Positions 47,588 to 56,408 of a stretch of DNA of 64,000 nucleotides are shown here, piece after piece. The notes beneath the pieces were generated by a model. That model did not search any database, was not told the DNA's origin, and worked only from the letters and a program-made list of their open reading frames with translations. The position numbers and the translations under genes were made by a program. Origin of the DNA: FEN-299 sp963727765 (GTDB lineage: Bacteria > Acidobacteriota > Vicinamibacteria > Vicinamibacterales > Fen-181); NCBI GenBank assembly GCA_963727765.1, contig CAVSGZ010000011.1, positions 1 to 64,000 of the forward strand. Reading direction: 5' to 3'. Position 1 is the stretch's first letter. The number at the start of each line of letters is the position of its first letter.

Positions 47588-49858
47588 TCACTGCTGCCGG
47601 CCGGCGTTGCGGACGAAGCGATCGAGGAACTGCTCCATCCGGTCGAACGTGTAGAGCCAGCGCTTGTAGAGCAGCGACTCGTGCACGTCGTCCGGAAACA
47701 CGATGACCTCGTGATAGACGTGGCGCGCGCGCAGGAGCTGCACGAGCCCCGTCATCTGCGTGAAGGCCACATTGCGGTCGTCGTCGCCCTGGATGAGCAG
47801 GACCGGCGACTTCCACGTGTCGACGGCCGAGGCCGACGACGAGGTGTAGGCGACGTTCGCCGGGTCGAGTGCGTTGCCGTAGAGATGCACGCCCGCCAGG
47901 TCGACGCCCGCGACGAAGATGTCGGAGTTGCGGGCGAGAGCCTCCGACGTCAACAGGCCGCCGTAGGACAACCCCCAGATGCCGACGCGCCTTGGATCGA
48001 CATCGGTGCGGCCCTGCAGGTACTTCGCGCCGGCAACGACGTCCTGGTACTCGGCGTTGCCGCGCTGGCCGGTGTTGGGGGCGTTGCGGAACGACTTGCC
48101 GTAGCCCACGCCGCTCCGGTAGTTCACCGAGAGGACCACGTAGCCCTGCGCGGCGAGCCACTGGTTCATCGCGTAGGCGAGGTGGTAGAACCACATGTAG
48201 TGGTAGCCGAGCAGCATCTGGCGCACGGGCCCGCCGTGCACGAAGATGAGGGCCGGGCGCCGCTCGCCTGGCTTGAGGTCCTTGGGCAGGAACAGCTGGT
48301 TGTGGATCTCGAGGCCGTCGGCCGCCTTGGTCAGAACCAGCTCCGGGCTCACGTGCCAGTCGAGCGGGAACTCCTTCGGCAGCGTGGGATAGACGATCCT
48401 CGGCGCGCCGCCCGCGGCGGCCACGAGACCGACCGACTGCGGGCGCCTGGCATCCGCCGCGAGCAGGGCGACCTGCTTGCCAGACGCCAGCGGGACCGGG
48501 TAGGTCTCAATCCCCTCGCCCCTGGTCACCTGTGCCGGCTCCCCGCCCGAGGTGGCGACCTTCCAAACGTGCCGCCGCTCGATGTCCCCAAGGTTGCTGC
48601 AGTAGAACATCGTCCGACCGTCCGGGGAGAGCGACGTGAACGCCTGACTTTCGATGAAGCCGTCGTCGGGCGTGATCGCCAGGGGATCCGCGGCAGGGCC
48701 GTCCACCTTCACCGAGTAGAACCGCAGCCACTCGCCGGGCTCGGCCGTGAAGAGCACGACGTCGCCGGCCCACGTGATCCGATTGACGCCGCCGAACGTC
48801 ATGTCGTCGGGCGCGGGATGCCAGAACTCATGCGCGTCGCCGGTGGCGAGGTCGGCCACCATGAACGAGAGTCGGTAGCCGCCGGAGAACGTCGCCGAGT
48901 ACAGGCCGGGCACGCCAGCGAGCGGAGCCCCGGCCGGTGCGCCGCGATCGCCGCCGCGCTGGCCGCCAGTGCCGAACGCTGCGCTGCCGCGCTGACCCTG
49001 ACCGCGCCCGCCGGGCTGCGCGTTCAAGGCAGGCCCCGGAGGATTGCCGATGCCGCCGTTGCCGGACTGCGTCTGCTGGCCGAACGGCAGGCCGGGACGG
49101 CGAATGAACGCGAGGCGCTTGCCGTCACCTGACCATGTCGGGCTGGCGTCACGGTCGACGCTGGGAGAGAGGAACGTGACCGTGCGCTTCCGCACGTCGT
49201 AGATGCCGATGAAGCTGTGGTCGCCGCGGTCGCTGACAAAGGCCAGCTTCGTGCCGTCGGGCGACCACCTGGGGTCGATGTTGTTGCCCGCCGCCTTGAC
49301 GAGCGGTTTCTCGCCTCTCGCAATGGCCGGCGGCAGCGCGCCGGGGACCACGGCATAGGCGTAGATCAGGCCGTCCTTCGAGAAGACGACGATGCGGCCG
49401 TCCGGCGAGAGCACGGGCTCGGTGACCTCGCCGAGCCTCCAGGCCGGGCCTCCCGCCGTGCGCACCGCCCAGGCGGCGCGCTCGGGACCGTCGGGGTTGC
49501 TCGTCGGATTGGCGCCCCAGCCCTCGCGGTTCAGGCTGTGGCCGCGCACGAACACGACAATCGAGCCGTCGTCGGACACGGACGGCTCATCCGTGTCGAC
49601 GCCGTTGTCCTCGAGGAACGACGTGAGGCGCACGGGGCGGAATCCTGGCCCGGCGGCCGTGTAGATGTTCCGCTTGCCGGCGTCGAGCACGACCCAGACC
49701 AGGCGGTCCGCTTTCTTCGCCGAGACGAGCGAGGACGGATAGCCTGGACTGAGAAACTGCGCCATGGTTGGTGGTTTCTGTGCCGAGGCCGAAGGGGCGA
49801 GCGCGAAACCGAGGGCGGCCGCGGCAACGGCGATCAGGACACGCTGGATTCGCGACAC
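47588..49858 (-). CDS. Secreted S9 family peptidase (prolyl oligopeptidase / DPP-IV type)
   Basis: 756 residues with a signal peptide (VLIAVAAAALGFALAPSASA). An N-terminal PD40 propeller (DEPSVSDDGSIVVFV, DPRWSPDGTKLAFVSDRGD, SPTWSGDGKRLAFIRRP) is followed by the alpha/beta-hydrolase domain: nucleophile in GLSYGGLLTSEALA, aspartate in LLIQGDDDRNVAF, histidine in PDDVHESLL. A Gly/Arg/Gln-rich insert of about 50 residues interrupts the propeller. The enzyme cleaves short peptides in the periplasm or outside. First gene of a group with the NatAB-like ABC transporter. Confidence 0.93.
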   Translation of the reverse strand: MSRIQRVLIAVAAAALGFALAPSASAQKPPTMAQFLSPGYPSSLVSAKKADRLVWVVLDAGKRNIYTAAGPGFRPVRLTSFLEDNGVDTDEPSVSDDGSIVVFVRGHSLNREGWGANPTSNPDGPERAAWAVRTAGGPAWRLGEVTEPVLSPDGRIVVFSKDGLIYAYAVVPGALPPAIARGEKPLVKAAGNNIDPRWSPDGTKLAFVSDRGDHSFIGIYDVRKRTVTFLSPSVDRDASPTWSGDGKRLAFIRRPGLPFGQQTQSGNGGIGNPPGPALNAQPGGRGQGQRGSAAFGTGGQRGGDRGAPAGAPLAGVPGLYSATFSGGYRLSFMVADLATGDAHEFWHPAPDDMTFGGVNRITWAGDVVLFTAEPGEWLRFYSVKVDGPAADPLAITPDDGFIESQAFTSLSPDGRTMFYCSNLGDIERRHVWKVATSGGEPAQVTRGEGIETYPVPLASGKQVALLAADARRPQSVGLVAAAGGAPRIVYPTLPKEFPLDWHVSPELVLTKAADGLEIHNQLFLPKDLKPGERRPALIFVHGGPVRQMLLGYHYMWFYHLAYAMNQWLAAQGYVVLSVNYRSGVGYGKSFRNAPNTGQRGNAEYQDVVAGAKYLQGRTDVDPRRVGIWGLSYGGLLTSEALARNSDIFVAGVDLAGVHLYGNALDPANVAYTSSSASAVDTWKSPVLLIQGDDDRNVAFTQMTGLVQLLRARHVYHEVIVFPDDVHESLLYKRWLYTFDRMEQFLDRFVRNAGRQQ

Positions 49859-50142
49859 GGGATCCTCCGTTGAAGAACGGGTCGAGCTTGTCGCCGGGAA
49901 CTGGCGAACGCGAGGTTGAGCGGAGAGAGTAGCACAGGGAAAGGCTCAGAGCTTCCGCCTCCGCCGCCGGCCGCGGGCCGGGCCGTCTTGGTCAGCCCCG
50001 GTCTCCCGCCTGCGGCCCTTGGTATGGACGCCGTCGACGAAGGCAGATTGCGATACCTCACCCACCGCCGACCGGCTTAGAATGGCCACGACGCCCGGGG
50101 CCGCGACCAGAGATCAGAGGACCGTCGGCAGGGACCTTCTCC

Positions 50143-52485
50143 ATGACCGGCACCACGATTTCGCACTACCTGGTTCGGGAGAAACTGGGGAGCGGGGGCA
50201 TGGGTGTCGTCTACAGGGCCGACGACCTCAGGCTCAAGCGCTCGGTCGCGCTGAAGTTCCTGCCAGACGGGCTTTCCCAGGACCGTGAAGCGGTGGCCCG
50301 CTTCCAGCGGGAAGCCCGCGCAGCGTCGGCGTTGAATCACCCCCACATCTGCACGATCTACGACATCGACGAGCACGACGGCCGGCACTTCATTGCCATG
50401 GAACTGCTGGAGGGCGAGTCCCTGTCGGCCCGTATTCACGCGAGACGGCTCGGGGCCGAGGAGATCCTCCGGGTCGGGATCCAGATCGCAGATGGCCTCG
50501 CCGCTGCTCACGCCAAGCAGATCGTCCACCGGGACATCAAGCCGGGCAACATCTTCATCACGAACCGAGGCGACGCAAAGATCCTGGACTTCGGGCTGGC
50601 CAAACCGCTCCGGAACGATGCGCGGACGCTGGAAGTGACCGGGGCGCCAGCCTCAGCGACCGACACGGCGGGTCTCAGCCTGACCGGCCCGGGCATCACG
50701 GTTGGGACATTGGCCTACATGTCGCCCGAGCAGGCGTTAGGACAGGAAGTGGATGCCCGCACCGACGTGTTCTCTCTCGGCGTGGTGCTCTACGAAATGG
50801 CAACCGGCGCGAGGCCGTTCCAGGGTGGAACGCCGGCGGCACTCTTCGACGAGATCCTGCACAAAACACCCGAGGCCGGTGTGCACCTGGATGCCGGGCT
50901 GCCGCCGAATCTGGGGCGGGTGATCAACAGGGCGCTTGAAAAGGAGAGGGCGGCGCGCTATGAGAGCGCCGCCGACCTCCTTGCCGACCTGCGAAGCCTG
51001 GCGCACGACCGGGAGTCGGGAGTCACCGGTGCGCGGCTTGCCGTAGAGCGTTCTGGCCCTCGCTCCGTCGCCGTGCTCGCGTTCGCCGACATGAGTCCGG
51101 AAAAGAACCAGGAGCACTTCTGCGACGGCATCGCCGAGGAACTGATCAACTGCCTGGCGAGCATCAAGGACCTCCGGGTCGTCGCCCGAACATCCGCGTT
51201 CTTCTTCAAGGGGAAGAACGCTGACATCCGTGAGATCGGGCGCGCGCTCGGCGTCGAGACCGTCGTCGAGGGAAGCGTCAGAAAGGCAGGGAACACCCTT
51301 CGGATTACCGCCCAGCTCATCAACGTGGCCGACGGCTGCCACCTCTGGAGCGAACGATACGATCGCGAAATCAAGGATGTGTTCGCCATCCAGGACGAAG
51401 TGACAGCCGCGATCATCGATCATCTGAAGCTCACCCTGTTGCCGGAGGAACGGCTGGGGGTCTTCAGGCGGAGGACCGACAACCTCGAGGCGCACGAGCT
51501 CTACCTCAAGGGACTGCACTCCCTGTGGAGGGACCCGAGCGGCGGATTCAAGGAGACCATCCGGGCATTCGAGCAGGCGACAGAGAAGGACCCGAATTAT
51601 GCCCAGGCGTACTGGGGTCTGAGCTCCGCCTGCGTGCAGCTCGCCTTCTGGGGCGACGTTCCGGCATCCGACGCCTGCCCAAAGGCGAAGCTCTACGCTC
51701 GCAAGGCCCTGGCCATCGACCCGACGTGTGCAGAGGCTCATGGAGCCCTGGGATATGTACAGCTGATCTACGACTGGAATTGGAAGGCGGCCGAGCGGGA
51801 GATCTTGGAGGCGGTCCGGCTGGGCCCGAACTCCTCGACGGTCCATGCCTACTACTCCTTTCTCCTGCTCAGCGCCGAGCGGCTTGACGAAGGCATGGCC
51901 GAGGCGCTGAAGGCGCAGTCTCTCGACCCCTTCTCCGGCTTCATCGCCTTCGTGGTCGGGTGCGCTTTTGGCTTGAGGCGCGACTTCCCCAGGGCCATCG
52001 CGGAGTTCAAGGCCGGCATCCGGTTGAATCCCGATTTCTTCATTCTCCACAGCTGGCTCGGCCAGACCTGCTTTGCCGCTGGTCAGTACGCTGACGCCAT
52101 CGTCGCCCAGGAGAAGGCGGTGGAGGCTTCGCGCAGACTGCCGTACTTCGTGGGGAGCCTGGCCATGGCCTACCACCGGTCCGGTCGGACCGCCGAGGCT
52201 GACGTGCTCTGGCAGGAACTCGAGGAGAGGGCGCGAAGTGAGTACGTCCCTGAATTGTGCTTCGCACAGATGAACGCCGTTCGTGGAAAGGTGGGCGCGA
52301 TGATGCGGTGGGTCACGCGCGCCGCCGAGATGCACGACAGCCGCCTGTGCTGGGCGAGGGTTATCCCCGCGGAGTACCTCCAGGGACCCGCGGACTCGCG
52401 ACTCAAGGCAAGGTTGAGGAAGGCGTTCTTCGGGATGCTCTGCAACAGGGCGATTGCCAGGCACCGGGTCGTCGACGCCGACTGA
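50143..52485 (+). CDS. Ser/Thr protein kinase with TolB-N-like and TPR modules
   Basis: 780-residue PknB-type kinase. Catalytic domain about 8-290: GSGGMG (16-21), K38, HRDIKPGN (H129-N136), DFG (149-151), and MSPEQALGQEVDARTDVFSLG for the activation-lobe APE-type motif. It continues with a TolB-N/adenylate-cyclase-associated module (VAVLAFADMSPEKNQEHFCDGIAEEL) and several TPR repeats (AFEQATEKDPNYAQAYWGLS, YARKALAIDPTCAEAHGALG). No convincing membrane segment is present, unlike the first kinase, so it is probably cytosolic. The TPR part likely binds partners or reads a signal. The substrate is not known. An upstream region of 284 bases holds no gene. Confidence 0.92.
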   Translation: MTGTTISHYLVREKLGSGGMGVVYRADDLRLKRSVALKFLPDGLSQDREAVARFQREARAASALNHPHICTIYDIDEHDGRHFIAMELLEGESLSARIHARRLGAEEILRVGIQIADGLAAAHAKQIVHRDIKPGNIFITNRGDAKILDFGLAKPLRNDARTLEVTGAPASATDTAGLSLTGPGITVGTLAYMSPEQALGQEVDARTDVFSLGVVLYEMATGARPFQGGTPAALFDEILHKTPEAGVHLDAGLPPNLGRVINRALEKERAARYESAADLLADLRSLAHDRESGVTGARLAVERSGPRSVAVLAFADMSPEKNQEHFCDGIAEELINCLASIKDLRVVARTSAFFFKGKNADIREIGRALGVETVVEGSVRKAGNTLRITAQLINVADGCHLWSERYDREIKDVFAIQDEVTAAIIDHLKLTLLPEERLGVFRRRTDNLEAHELYLKGLHSLWRDPSGGFKETIRAFEQATEKDPNYAQAYWGLSSACVQLAFWGDVPASDACPKAKLYARKALAIDPTCAEAHGALGYVQLIYDWNWKAAEREILEAVRLGPNSSTVHAYYSFLLLSAERLDEGMAEALKAQSLDPFSGFIAFVVGCAFGLRRDFPRAIAEFKAGIRLNPDFFILHSWLGQTCFAAGQYADAIVAQEKAVEASRRLPYFVGSLAMAYHRSGRTAEADVLWQELEERARSEYVPELCFAQMNAVRGKVGAMMRWVTRAAEMHDSRLCWARVIPAEYLQGPADSRLKARLRKAFFGMLCNRAIARHRVVDAD

Positions 52486-52596
52486 GGCCGCGACGGGTTT
52501 CTCTCGCCGAGAATCATGTAGATGGCGAACCAGCTGCCGAACGACCCGGCGCTCATCAAGAGAACGGTTGCGCTCGGGCCGAAGTAGCGCGATCGA
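52486..52596 (-). other. Possible gene remnant between kinase and repeat array
   Basis: Part of the 325-base stretch without an intact gene (52486-52810). Read on the minus strand this piece encodes about 27 residues that look like one membrane helix with its edge (GPSATVLLMSAGSFG, then SWFAIYMILGE). No start, partner helix or stop context is intact; the frame enters the kinase gene antisense. It may be the remains of a membrane protein gene cut off by the neighbouring repeat array. The evidence is composition and hydrophobicity only. Confidence 0.3.
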
Positions 52597-52768
52597 GTAA
52601 TCGGGTTCTTCGCTGAGGAATCGGCGGCCGGGGGGGGAATCGGGTTCTTCGCTGAGTAGTCGGATCTCAGGGTGACTAGTCAGACGACTCTGCGTCAGTT
52701 CCGATTCCTCATTCTCAGAACCGATTCTTCATCGTCAGCCCCGATTCCCCTGCGTCAGTTCCGATGAC
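52597..52768. repeat. Family B 20-base repeat array, second copy
   Basis: Direct units TAATCGGGTTCTTCGCTGAG (52598-52617) and GAATCGGGTTCTTCGCTGAG (52637-52656), separated by a degenerate one, are followed after about 45 bases by three exact-period inverted-type units: CCGATTCCTCATTCTCAGAA (52701-52720), CCGATTCTTCATCGTCAGCC (52721-52740), CCGATTCCCCTGCGTCAGTT (52741-52760), and a partial CCGATGACG. It has the same layout as the array at 41716-41842. It occupies the promoter side of the secreted protein gene that starts at 52811. Confidence 0.75.
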
Positions 52769-52810
52769 GCCCGCCGGTAACCTCTGCCGCAGATTCCTTC
52801 CTATCTTGGT

Positions 52811-54220
52811 ATGAAGCACCATGCTTTCCTTCTCGCGGGTCTCCTGGCGGCGGCGACGACGGGCGGCCCCTCCAGCTGCCACCACGCCCAGTTCGTGCAC
52901 ACAGTCGTCCACCCGGACGGCTCTGTGGACCGCGCGATCGTGCAGGACGTCGCGCTGACACCGGAATCGGCGCGGCGCCCGCAACTCTGGCTCGAGAGCC
53001 GCCTGGTCCGAGCCGAACCGGACGAGTTCTGGGACGGCGCGATTACCGGACTGCCGCCGCCCCAGAAGGAGGAGGACGCGGAGTACTTCGCGGCACGGGG
53101 ACACTTCGCGTCGGTCGGCGCCGTGCCCGACCACTATGCCGAGGTGGCCGCGGACGGCGTCGCGGCCAGCCGCCTCGTTCGGGCCTACGCCATCCGCGAC
53201 CTGGGGTTCGTCACCGAGCGCACCTGGACCGAGACGCTTACCGACATCGTCTCGCCGAGCGAGATGGCCAAGGCTCGGGAGGACCTCTCGCAGATCAACA
53301 TCAGATTGCTGCGCGGGGCGCTCGACGCGGGCCTCGGCCGCGACTACGACTACGACGACTACGTCCGCTGGGTGGGCGAGACGTCGAAGAACCTCTTCGC
53401 CATGTTCGCGGAGCTGTACCTGGAAGCCCGGACAGCAGGCGCGCCCGAACTCTCGGACAACAGCGACACGCCCTTGGCTCGGGGAATCGTCGCGCGATAC
53501 GACATGGGGTGGACGACCGGGGACGCCGGCGAGGGGAACATGGACGAGGAGAAGATGAAGGCGTTCGTGCGGGAGCGGACCCGCGGCCTGATTACCAGGC
53601 ACGACGGGCGTCCCGTCGACCCGGCCATCGTCGACCTCATCGTCGCCGCCGTGTGGGAGATTGGCGAGAACGCCCTGGTCTCGTTCGATGACAAGGGGGC
53701 CGGCACGCCCTTCAAGGCCGGCCTCGACCGGGTGGTGGCGGCGGACTACGGCGGTAAGGATGCGCTCAAGAAGAAGGCCGAGATCCTCTACCAACGCACG
53801 CTTGGCATCACCGTCTGGGACTCGGATCGCCATTACTCGTTCGGCCTGACCATCCCCGGCACGATCGTCGAGACGAACGGGACGCTCAGTGGTGACGACC
53901 GTGTCGATTGGAACTTCCAGCTCCGGGACGCCTTCGCATTCGGTCACACGATGCACTGCCGTTCGCTCGAACCGGACGCGGCCGGCGAGCGCGCCGTGTT
54001 CGGCTCGGTGCGGCTGACCAGCCGCGAGGCCATGCTCCGCTACGTCTCGCTCGTTGACGGTGACGAGGCGCTCGTGAAGGTGGTGAGGCAGGCGATCGCC
54101 GAAAAGCGCGCCGCGCCCATCAGGGCCTACCAGGCGAAGCTGGCCTCCGACAAGCAGAAAGCCGGGCAGGCCGAGAAGGTGAAGAAGCTGATGGCGCTGC
54201 TCGGGCTGGCCATGAAGTAG
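52811..54220 (+). CDS. Exported protein of unknown family
   Basis: 469 residues. The N-terminus HAFLLAGLLAAATTGGPSSC is a signal sequence and may be a lipoprotein type, since a cysteine follows at position 23, but the lipobox (GPSSC) is weak. The rest is soluble and charged, with DYDYDDYVRWVGETSKNLFAMF, then EGNMDEEKMKAFVRERTRGL, and a late KKKAEILYQRTLGITVWD leading into beta segments. I recognise no domain. It ends with a helical KLASDKQKAGQAEKVKKLMA. The start ATG lies 43 bases after the family B repeat array, without a good ribosome site. Confidence 0.7.
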   Translation: MKHHAFLLAGLLAAATTGGPSSCHHAQFVHTVVHPDGSVDRAIVQDVALTPESARRPQLWLESRLVRAEPDEFWDGAITGLPPPQKEEDAEYFAARGHFASVGAVPDHYAEVAADGVAASRLVRAYAIRDLGFVTERTWTETLTDIVSPSEMAKAREDLSQINIRLLRGALDAGLGRDYDYDDYVRWVGETSKNLFAMFAELYLEARTAGAPELSDNSDTPLARGIVARYDMGWTTGDAGEGNMDEEKMKAFVRERTRGLITRHDGRPVDPAIVDLIVAAVWEIGENALVSFDDKGAGTPFKAGLDRVVAADYGGKDALKKKAEILYQRTLGITVWDSDRHYSFGLTIPGTIVETNGTLSGDDRVDWNFQLRDAFAFGHTMHCRSLEPDAAGERAVFGSVRLTSREAMLRYVSLVDGDEALVKVVRQAIAEKRAAPIRAYQAKLASDKQKAGQAEKVKKLMALLGLAMK

Positions 54221-54248
54221 CACCAGCTTGAGCCCTGAGTCTTGAGCC

Positions 54249-54602
54249 TTACTCTGGGACGGCCAGCAGCGCGCCAAGCGTGAGGAGGGTGTCTTCGAGA
54301 GCGGCGTCTGGCGCCCGGCAGGCGAACATCGCGCCACGGGCGCGCCAGTCAAGGCTTTTCACCTGGTCCGCGAGGATGACGCCGGTCACGGGCAGCTCCG
54401 CCGGCAACGCCACTTCGAAAGGGTAGCCCTTCACGCGGCTCGTGACGGGGCAGCATACGGCAAGCCCCGACTTGTCGTTGTAGCGAGCCGGAGTGAGCAC
54501 GAGGGCCGGCCGCCGCCCCGCCTGCTCACGCCCGGATTGCGGCGTGAACGCCAGCCACACGATATCGCCGCGGTCGGGCACGTAGATCCGCGGGGCTACC
54601 AC
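54249..54602 (-). CDS. mazF: MazF-type toxin endoribonuclease
   Basis: 117-residue PemK/MazF protein, an mRNA-cleaving toxin. Conserved features are the start YVPDRGDIVWLAFTPQSGRE, GRRPALVLTPARYN, CCPVTSRVKGYPFEV with the catalytic arginine and serine/threonine, and ILADQVKSLDWRARG, a standard MazF block. It overlaps the antitoxin gene by 7 bases. Convergent with the exported protein gene, 28 bases apart. Confidence 0.95.
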   Translation of the reverse strand: MVAPRIYVPDRGDIVWLAFTPQSGREQAGRRPALVLTPARYNDKSGLAVCCPVTSRVKGYPFEVALPAELPVTGVILADQVKSLDWRARGAMFACRAPDAALEDTLLTLGALLAVPE

Positions 54603-54838
54603 GTCTCACGCCCCCGCGGCTTCCCGGTTTGAGCCTCGTGGTGCGTGTTGTCCGCCGTTATCCGGATCACCAGGTCCTCGAGCCGTGGCCGGGGTTTGCG
54701 AATCGGCGTGATCGCGAGCGACGACTTCGCCAGCGTCAGGTCCACTTGCGAGTTTCGTTCCAGGCCGAGGGCTCGCGCAAAGACCGATGGAATCCTGACC
54801 GCCAGACTGTTGCCCCACTGTTGGATGCTTGTTCTCAT
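54596..54838 (-). CDS. mazE: MazE-type antitoxin (AbrB-like)
   Basis: 80-residue antitoxin with an N-terminal swapped-hairpin AbrB/MazE fold (MRTSIQQWGNSLAVRIPSVF, then ARALGLERNSQVDL) that binds DNA, and an unstructured tail (RPRLEDLVIRITADNTHHEA) that blocks MazF. The ATG at 54838 is chosen since MazE proteins start exactly with this motif; the longer open frame to 54997 is readthrough. An inverted repeat next to the start is a probable autoregulatory site. Confidence 0.93.
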   Translation of the reverse strand: MRTSIQQWGNSLAVRIPSVFARALGLERNSQVDLTLAKSSLAITPIRKPRPRLEDLVIRITADNTHHEAQTGKPRGRETW

Positions 54839-54839
54839 T

Positions 54840-54858
54840 GTATCTACAATGAAGATAC
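54840..54858. promoter_or_regulatory. Inverted repeat upstream of mazE, probable operator
   Basis: GTATCT and AGATAC are separated by seven bases (54840-54858), only one base before the mazE start codon. The local sequence is AT-rich compared with its surroundings. MazEF complexes usually bind such palindromes over their own promoter; at this place binding would also cover the translation start, implying a leaderless or very short-leader transcript. Confidence 0.5.
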
Positions 54859-55090
54859 CTCTGTCTGGTTCGTTCGTCAACGCGGGTGCGCGACTTGCAG
54901 ATCCTGCGAGAGACCACGGGTCGCGTACGGCAGATTCCGCCCGTGCCCCAGCCCGAAGCCTGAAGTCAGCAGCCCGAAGCCGACGAGCGCCGGACACCGC
55001 CGAGAGTCGAAAGCCGAAAGCCTAGAGCCGAGGGTCGAGGACCGCTATAATTCGAGGGTTCATCTACTCGAATTGGAGCGCACCGATCCC

Positions 55091-56311
55091 ATGGCCAAGA
55101 AACACACGATGTCGCATCCCTCTCACCGCCGGTACCGGGCAGACCTCACGGAAATGCCCGACTGGCTCAAGAAGAAGACGTGCCCGAACCGTGACAAGTA
55201 CATGGCGGGCAAGCGCGTCCTGCCGAAGAACCTGACCGGCCGCGAGAAGCTGGCCGACATCGTGGACGACGCCTTCCTGGCGTACAACTCGGGGCGGCTG
55301 CGCGAAGGGTGCCAGCTCTTCGCCGAGAAGATGCTCGAGCCCGACGTCACGATCGGCATGAGCCTGTCGGGCGCCCTGACGCCCGCGGGCCTCGGCTGCT
55401 CGTCGATCGTGCCGCTCATCAAGGCCGGCTTCGTCGACTGGATCGTCGCCACCGGGGCGATCCTCTACCACGACCTGCACTTCGCCTTGAACTACCCGAT
55501 CCGCATGGGCAGCTTCAAGATGGACGACACGGACCTTCGCAACAACGACATTGTTCGCGTCTACGACGTCCTGATGGGCTACAGCGACTGCCTGATGGCC
55601 ACCGACGAGACGCTGCGGAACATCCTGGTCCAGCGCGAGTTCCAGAAGGAAATGGGCACCGCCGAACTGCACCACCTGCTTGGCAAGTACGCGGCGGAAT
55701 GGGAACGCAAGGCTGGCCTGAAGAATGTGTCGGTGCTCGCGGCGGCCTATCGCGCCGGCGTGCCGTGCTACACCTCGTCGCCCGGCGACTCGACGATCGG
55801 GATGAACGTGGCCGGCGTGGAGCTGCGCGGCAACAGGCTGCGGTTGAACCCGTCGATCGACGTCAACGAGACGACGGCGTTCGTGCTGGCGGCCAAGCGC
55901 TCGGGCGGGAAGAGCGCGGTGGTGCTGTGGGGCGGCGGCAGCCCGAAGAACTTCATGCTGCAGACCGAGCCTCAGATCCAGGAAGTGCTCCGCATCAAGG
56001 AGTTCGGCCAGGACTACTTCCTGCAGGTGACCGACGCGCGGCCCGACACCGGCGGCCTGAGCGGCGCGACGCCGAGCGAGGCGGTGAGCTGGGGCAAGGT
56101 GGACCCGGACCGGCTGCCCGACGCCGTGGTGTGCTACACCGACACGACGATCGCGATGCCGATCCTGACGCACTACGCGCTGGCGAAGCACAAGCCGCGC
56201 AAGCTGCGGCGGCTTTACGACTCACGGCCGGCGATGGTGAAGGCGCTGACGAAGGAATACTTCAAGCACAACAAGGTGAAGATGATCGACGGGTCGGAAC
56301 CCGTGCTCTAG
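55091..56311 (+). CDS. speY: Deoxyhypusine-synthase-like enzyme, probable homospermidine synthase
   Basis: 406-residue deoxyhypusine synthase family protein, with the NAD-binding parts MSLSGALTPAGLGC and WIVATGAILYHDLHFAL, SSPGDSTIGMNVA, and the catalytic-lysine motif WGGGSPKNF (K286), followed by a late TGGLSGATPSEAVSWGKV. Bacteria lack eIF5A, so bacterial members are taken to transfer an aminobutyl group from spermidine to putrescine, making homospermidine (SpeY activity, known in some bacteria). The gene directly before the ornithine-type decarboxylase supports a polyamine role. The start ATG at 55091 agrees with homologues; an upstream TTG would add a few residues. Confidence 0.85.
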   Translation: MAKKHTMSHPSHRRYRADLTEMPDWLKKKTCPNRDKYMAGKRVLPKNLTGREKLADIVDDAFLAYNSGRLREGCQLFAEKMLEPDVTIGMSLSGALTPAGLGCSSIVPLIKAGFVDWIVATGAILYHDLHFALNYPIRMGSFKMDDTDLRNNDIVRVYDVLMGYSDCLMATDETLRNILVQREFQKEMGTAELHHLLGKYAAEWERKAGLKNVSVLAAAYRAGVPCYTSSPGDSTIGMNVAGVELRGNRLRLNPSIDVNETTAFVLAAKRSGGKSAVVLWGGGSPKNFMLQTEPQIQEVLRIKEFGQDYFLQVTDARPDTGGLSGATPSEAVSWGKVDPDRLPDAVVCYTDTTIAMPILTHYALAKHKPRKLRRLYDSRPAMVKALTKEYFKHNKVKMIDGSEPVL

Positions 56312-56400
56312 GGGTCAGGGATCAGGGGTCAGGGGTCAGGGATCGTCGCGCCGGCCGTGAGCGGACCCCCGATCCCCGACCCCCGATCCCAGATCCCTGG
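56311..56400. repeat. Family A repeat array, second copy
   Basis: The G-rich arm (GGGGTCAGGGATCAGGGG and further GGGGTCAGG units, 56311-56345) is mirrored by a C-rich arm (CCCCCGATCCCCGACCCCCG, then ATCCCAGATCC; from 56374). The TAG stop of the speY-like gene supplies the first G, so the junction reads TAGGGGTCAGGGATC, as at the VPS10-like gene. The hairpin lies between two genes of one polyamine unit and could weaken transcription into the decarboxylase gene. Confidence 0.7.
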
Positions 56401-56408
56401 ATTTCCTC

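Noticed and set aside
55091..56311. True deoxyhypusine synthase
   Set aside because: The fold fits, but bacteria lack the eIF5A substrate, and the decarboxylase neighbour points to polyamine synthesis.
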